DNA of 64,000 nucleotides from JALZVT01 sp039029135. Its GTDB lineage: Bacteria; Pseudomonadota; Gammaproteobacteria; Pseudomonadales; Azotimanducaceae. Positions 60,945 to 64,000 of this stretch are shown here, piece after piece; within the stretch, counting starts at the first letter, position 1; every line of letters starts with the position of its first letter. Under the pieces are notes generated by a model. It was not told the origin of the DNA. It was given only the letters and a program-made list of their open reading frames with translations, and did no database searches. A program made the position numbers and the translations under genes. Location of the stretch: NCBI GenBank assembly GCA_039029135.1, contig JBCCGT010000002.1, positions 1 through 64,000 of the forward strand, given 5' to 3'.

Positions 60945-61565
60945 CTAGTTGAAGAACAGTCGACGGCGCTTGAAGCGCTGTTTGCAGCCGTCGAACTGGC
61001 GGGAATAGCGCGCGGCGCGCTGCTCTACCTTCGCCGCATAGGACTGCACGCTGCGTTTCTTGCGAAAAGAGCCGCGGGCGTAGCCGCCCCAGCCCTCGTG
61101 GTAGGCATAGTAGAGGTGTCGCGCGTTCGTCAGCGCGATGCCGTTGCGACGCTTCGTTTGCGCGTTGTACCAGCCGATAAAGTCGACCGCATCGCCGAAA
61201 TCGTCGCGATCGGCGAAGCGCTTGCCGGTCGCTTCGCGGTACGCATCCCAGGTCGGCGTCGTCGCCTGCGCGTAGCCGTAGGCGCTCGATGGCCGGCTGC
61301 CCGGGATCAGGCCCAGAATGCGACGACGCGGCGGTCGCGCCCGTCGCTCGAAGCTCGATTCGCGCGCAACGAAGGCGAACTGTATCGGGATCGGCGTGCC
61401 CCAGCGGGACTCGCTCTTGGCAGCCGCCCGATACCAGGCTGGACGATCCTTGAGAATTGAGCAGATGTTGTCCGGCTCGCTCGGCGGGGCGCTGCTGCAA
61501 CCTGTGGCCCACGCGACGGCCCCGGCGAAGAGCAGCAGCCATCCGAAAGTCGGCGCGCGGCTCAG
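60945..61565 (-). CDS. Lytic transglycosylase (SLT-like) lipoprotein starting at CTG
   Basis: This 206-residue protein has a lipoprotein signal ('SRAPTFGWLLLFAGAVAWATGC', lipid Cys23), a catalytic Glu69 in 'IQFAFVARESSFERRA', then 'SSAYGYAQATTPTWDAYREATG' and 'ALTNARHLYYAYHEGWGGYARGSF', as in SLT-type peptidoglycan lytic transglycosylases. It would cleave glycan strands from the inner face of the outer membrane. Between the upstream in-frame stop (61646) and the signal peptide there is no ATG, GTG or TTG; only CTG 61565 fits, overlapping the ligA stop as CTGA with a GGAG upstream. Standard start-codon searches miss the gene. Confidence 0.8.
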   Translation of the reverse strand: MSRAPTFGWLLLFAGAVAWATGCSSAPPSEPDNICSILKDRPAWYRAAAKSESRWGTPIPIQFAFVARESSFERRARPPRRRILGLIPGSRPSSAYGYAQATTPTWDAYREATGKRFADRDDFGDAVDFIGWYNAQTKRRNGIALTNARHLYYAYHEGWGGYARGSFRKKRSVQSYAAKVEQRAARYSRQFDGCKQRFKRRRLFFN

Positions 61566-63607
61566 GGTTCCAGCTCCGCCAGCCGCTCGATCAGCCCGGC
61601 TTCGTCCATCACCGGGATCTCGAGCTCGGTCGCCTTCTTGAGCTTACTGCCTGCACCGGGTCCCGCGACCACCTGCGTGGTTTTCGCCGAAACGGAGCCG
61701 GCAACTTTGGCACCTAGCGCCATGAGGCGCGCCTTGGCCTCGGTGCGCTTCATGGCCTCAAGCGTTCCGGTCAGTACCCAGGTCTCACCGTCAAGCGGCG
61801 CATCGCCCGCAGTACCCCCTTGCTTGCCATGTGCGGGCCAGTTGAGTCCCAGCGCGAGCAGATCGTCGACGACGGCGGCCTGCGCCGGGTCCGCGAAGAA
61901 GGCTTCGATCTTCGCCGCGACGATCGGACCAACGTCGTCCACCTCTTCCAGCGCGGCCACGTCCGCGGCACGAATGGCGTCGAGCCCGTCGAAGTGCTCT
62001 GCCAGCGCTGCCGCTGTTGCCTCGCCCACTTCGCGAATGCCGAGCGCATACAGAAAGCGCGGCAGCGTGGTCGTCTTGCTGCGCTCGAGCGCGTTGATCA
62101 AATTGTCCGCCGACTTGTCGCCCATCCTGGGCAGCGCGGCGATCTGCTCGGCCGTCAGCCGAAACAGATCCGCCGGGCCGTCGATGAGGTCTTCGGCGAG
62201 CAACAGCTCGACCAGCTTGTCGCCCAAGCCCTCGATGTCCAGCGCGAGTCGCGACGCGAAGTGCCGGATGCGCTCCTTCTGTTGCGCGGGACAGCCAAGG
62301 GCGTTCGGGCAGCGCACCACGACCTCTTCGTCATCGAAGACGAGCGCGGTTCCACACGACGGACACACAGTCGGCGCCTTGAAGCGGCGCGCGCGCTTCT
62401 GGCGCTCGCTCATGACGACGCGCATGACCTGCGGAATCACGTCGCCGGCGCGATGGATGAGGACCGTGTCGCCGCGTCTGAGATCGAGCCGTTCGATCTC
62501 GTCCATGTTGTGCAGCGTCGCGTTCGACACCGTGACGCCGCCGACGAACACCGGCTCGAGCCGCGCCACCGGCGTGACCGCACCCGTGCGTCCCACCTGA
62601 AACTCGACGTCCACCAGTCGCGTGCTGGCCTCCTCGGACGGATACTTGTACGCCATCGCCCAGCGGGGTCGCCGCGTGACGTTGCCGAGCTGGCGCTGAG
62701 CGGCCAGATCGTCGACCTTGAGCACCGCGCCGTCGATCTCGTAGTCCAGCCCGGCGCGCTGCGCCAGCAGATCATCGACGTAGCGCGTCAGCGCGTCGCC
62801 GCCCTGCACGCGCGCGGTCAGCGGATTGGTGCGCAGCCCCCAGTCGCTGAAGGCATCCAGCACCTGCCAGTGCGAATCAGGCGACCAGCCGTCGATCACA
62901 CCGGCGCTATAGCAGAACATGCTCAGTGGACGCTGCGCCGTCAGCCTGGAATCGAGCTGCCGCAGGCTGCCGGCGGCGCCGTTGCGCGGATTCACCATCG
63001 GCTTGTCGCCGCTCTTGATCGCGGCTTCGTTAAAGCGATGAAAGTCTGCGATCGCAATATAGATCTCACCGCGCGCCTCGAGCCGCGCGGGCACGTTGTC
63101 GCCGGTCAGGCGCAGCGGGATCTGCTCGATCGTGCGCACGTTCGCCGTCACGTCCTCGCCGGTCTCGCCGTCGCCGCGGGTTGCGGCGCGCGTCAGCACG
63201 CCGTCGGTGTAGAGCAGGCTGATCGCGACGCCGTCGATCTTGGGCTCTGCGGTGAAGCTGATCTGCTGCGCCCTGCCGGCCCCGAGCCGATCGTCAATGC
63301 GACGCAGCCACTCGTCGAGCTCCTCGCCGCTGGTGCACTTGTCCAGCGATAGCATCGGCAGCTCATGGGCGACACTGGCAAACCGATCCTGCGGCGCGGC
63401 ACCGACGCGCTGGGACGGAGAGTCCGGGGTAAAGAGATCGGGATGCTGCGCCTCGAGTTCGCGCAGCGCATCGAACAGCCGATCGAAATCCGCGTCGCTG
63501 ATCTCGGGATCGTCGAGGACGTGATAGCGATGCAGGTGGTGGGCAACGAGTTCCCGCAGCCGCGCGAGCTCCGCCGCGGCCGCCCGTCGATCCACCGTGT
63601 CAGCCAT
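61562..63607 (-). CDS. ligA: NAD-dependent DNA ligase
   Basis: The 681-residue protein has the complete LigA layout: Ia NAD-binding domain, adenylation motif K123-I-D-G ('AEPKIDGVAIS'), OB fold, Zn finger with four Cys ('CPSCGTALVFDDEEVVVRCPNALGCP'), helix-hairpin-helix repeats ('PRFLYALGIREVGEATAAALAEHFDGLDAI') and a BRCT domain (~600-681, 'LDGETWVLTGTLEAMKRTEAKARLMALGAKVAGSVSAKT'). It seals nicks in replication and repair. It follows zipA, as in many gammaproteobacteria, and overlaps the transglycosylase start. Confidence 0.97.
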   Translation of the reverse strand: MADTVDRRAAAAELARLRELVAHHLHRYHVLDDPEISDADFDRLFDALRELEAQHPDLFTPDSPSQRVGAAPQDRFASVAHELPMLSLDKCTSGEELDEWLRRIDDRLGAGRAQQISFTAEPKIDGVAISLLYTDGVLTRAATRGDGETGEDVTANVRTIEQIPLRLTGDNVPARLEARGEIYIAIADFHRFNEAAIKSGDKPMVNPRNGAAGSLRQLDSRLTAQRPLSMFCYSAGVIDGWSPDSHWQVLDAFSDWGLRTNPLTARVQGGDALTRYVDDLLAQRAGLDYEIDGAVLKVDDLAAQRQLGNVTRRPRWAMAYKYPSEEASTRLVDVEFQVGRTGAVTPVARLEPVFVGGVTVSNATLHNMDEIERLDLRRGDTVLIHRAGDVIPQVMRVVMSERQKRARRFKAPTVCPSCGTALVFDDEEVVVRCPNALGCPAQQKERIRHFASRLALDIEGLGDKLVELLLAEDLIDGPADLFRLTAEQIAALPRMGDKSADNLINALERSKTTTLPRFLYALGIREVGEATAAALAEHFDGLDAIRAADVAALEEVDDVGPIVAAKIEAFFADPAQAAVVDDLLALGLNWPAHGKQGGTAGDAPLDGETWVLTGTLEAMKRTEAKARLMALGAKVAGSVSAKTTQVVAGPGAGSKLKKATELEIPVMDEAGLIERLAELEP

Positions 63608-63630
63608 TGCCCGTCACGCCCAAGCGGACC

Positions 63631-64000
63631 TCAGGCCCGCTTCGACAGGTGGCGGCGCGTAAACTCGGCGACGCGCTGCCGATAGTGCTCGGTGCTTTGC
63701 CGCGTCAGGCGGTTGCGCTGCTCGTCGCAGACCTCGCCGTCGAGCTGCTTGGCCAGTTTTTCCGCCACGGTCAGCATGTCGGTGAATATCTTCGTCGGCG
63801 CGCCGGGTCCGGGCAACCGCATGAAGAAGCACAGGCCGCGAAACTCCTGCGAGTCCATAGCGCGCAGATCGAAAACGCCGGGTTCTTCCGCGCTCGCGAC
63901 GCTGTACTGATTCGCCTTCGTGGCCGGGTCGACGCGATGAAAGATGTTCATGTCGCCGAACTTGATGCCGTTGCGTAGAAACAGCTCGAGCAGATCGCAG
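63631..64000 (-). CDS. zipA: Cell-division protein ZipA, C-terminal domain (5' truncated by window edge)
   Basis: The visible ~122 residues read 'LLELFLRNGIKFGDMNIFHRVDPATKANQYSVASAEEPGVFDLRAMDSQEFRGLCFFMRLPGPGAPTKIF...', the FtsZ-binding C-terminal domain of ZipA, ending 'EHYRQRVAEFTRRHLSKRA'. ZipA anchors FtsZ to the membrane in gammaproteobacteria. The frame stays open to the window end, so the membrane anchor and linker lie beyond it. The zipA-ligA order supports a gammaproteobacterial origin. Confidence 0.9.
   Translation of the reverse strand, partial: CDLLELFLRNGIKFGDMNIFHRVDPATKANQYSVASAEEPGVFDLRAMDSQEFRGLCFFMRLPGPGAPTKIFTDMLTVAEKLAKQLDGEVCDEQRNRLTRQSTEHYRQRVAEFTRRHLSKRA

Noticed and set aside
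60925..61542. A 205-codon minus-strand frame
   Set aside because: It is the wrong frame for this locus: Arg-rich without motifs, whereas the frame ending at 60945 gives a lipoprotein signal and transglycosylase core.

Overview
The window is a dense, high-GC (mid-60s % by eye) chromosomal stretch with 52 protein genes, about half on each strand and mostly in short operons. No rRNA, tRNA, CRISPR array, insertion sequence, integrase or phage gene was recognised. The end of the cell-division gene zipA next to ligA, with dinG, a DUF349 protein, TonB-dependent transport and RND efflux, points to a Gram-negative gammaproteobacterium, probably free-living and aquatic or marine. The genus cannot be named. 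TAG is the most frequent stop codon (28 of 52 genes as annotated here), which is unusual for a high-GC proteobacterium.

Layout. 1-600: 3' end of a beta-helix protein. 693-5874: FadR-type GntR regulator with two perfect palindromes upstream, followed by an RND efflux pair. 5897-7819: ureidoglycolate lyase, NTF2-like and VOC genes, and a divergent second VOC gene. 7848-16930: FkbM methyltransferase, a fused two-domain CoA-transferase, a TPR-sulfotransferase next to a TonB-dependent receptor, and a MarR regulator. 16927-24329: MscS-type channel, alpha/beta hydrolase, PhoX phosphatase, cysteine hydrolase, indoleamine 2,3-dioxygenase and a divergent Lrp regulator. 24412-27777: alpha/beta hydrolase and two adjacent acyl-CoA dehydrogenases, with a decayed copy of one dehydrogenase tail. 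27932-33836: DUF349 protein, a nucleoside-deoxyribosyltransferase-like protein, and a PepSY/response regulator/kinase operon. 34154-42061: DoxX, M16 peptidase, DinG helicase, SDR and a LuxR-type regulator. 42290-47766: a glucosylglycerate module with phosphatase, synthase, GH13 phosphorylase and sodium symporter. 48300-53430: complete urease operon ureDABCEFG. 53561-57103: sorbosone-dehydrogenase-like lipoprotein, BLUF photoreceptor and a divergent histidine kinase. 57156-60941: penicillin-acylase-like enzyme and acyl-CoA synthetase. 60945-64000: zipA-ligA followed by a lytic transglycosylase lipoprotein that appears to start at CTG.

How the genes may work together. Three physiological themes stand out. 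The first is osmotic and compatible-solute handling: the glucosylglycerate module, an MscS-like channel and a MarR regulator beside it. The second is nitrogen recovery: ureidoglycolate lyase releases urea, and a full urease operon can degrade it. The third is acyl-CoA catabolism: CoA-transferase, paired dehydrogenases, acyl-CoA synthetase and SDR, with uptake through the TonB receptor. The least explained units are the BLUF/kinase pair, the sulfotransferase/TonB-receptor pair, the IDO/Lrp pair and the CTG-initiated gene.
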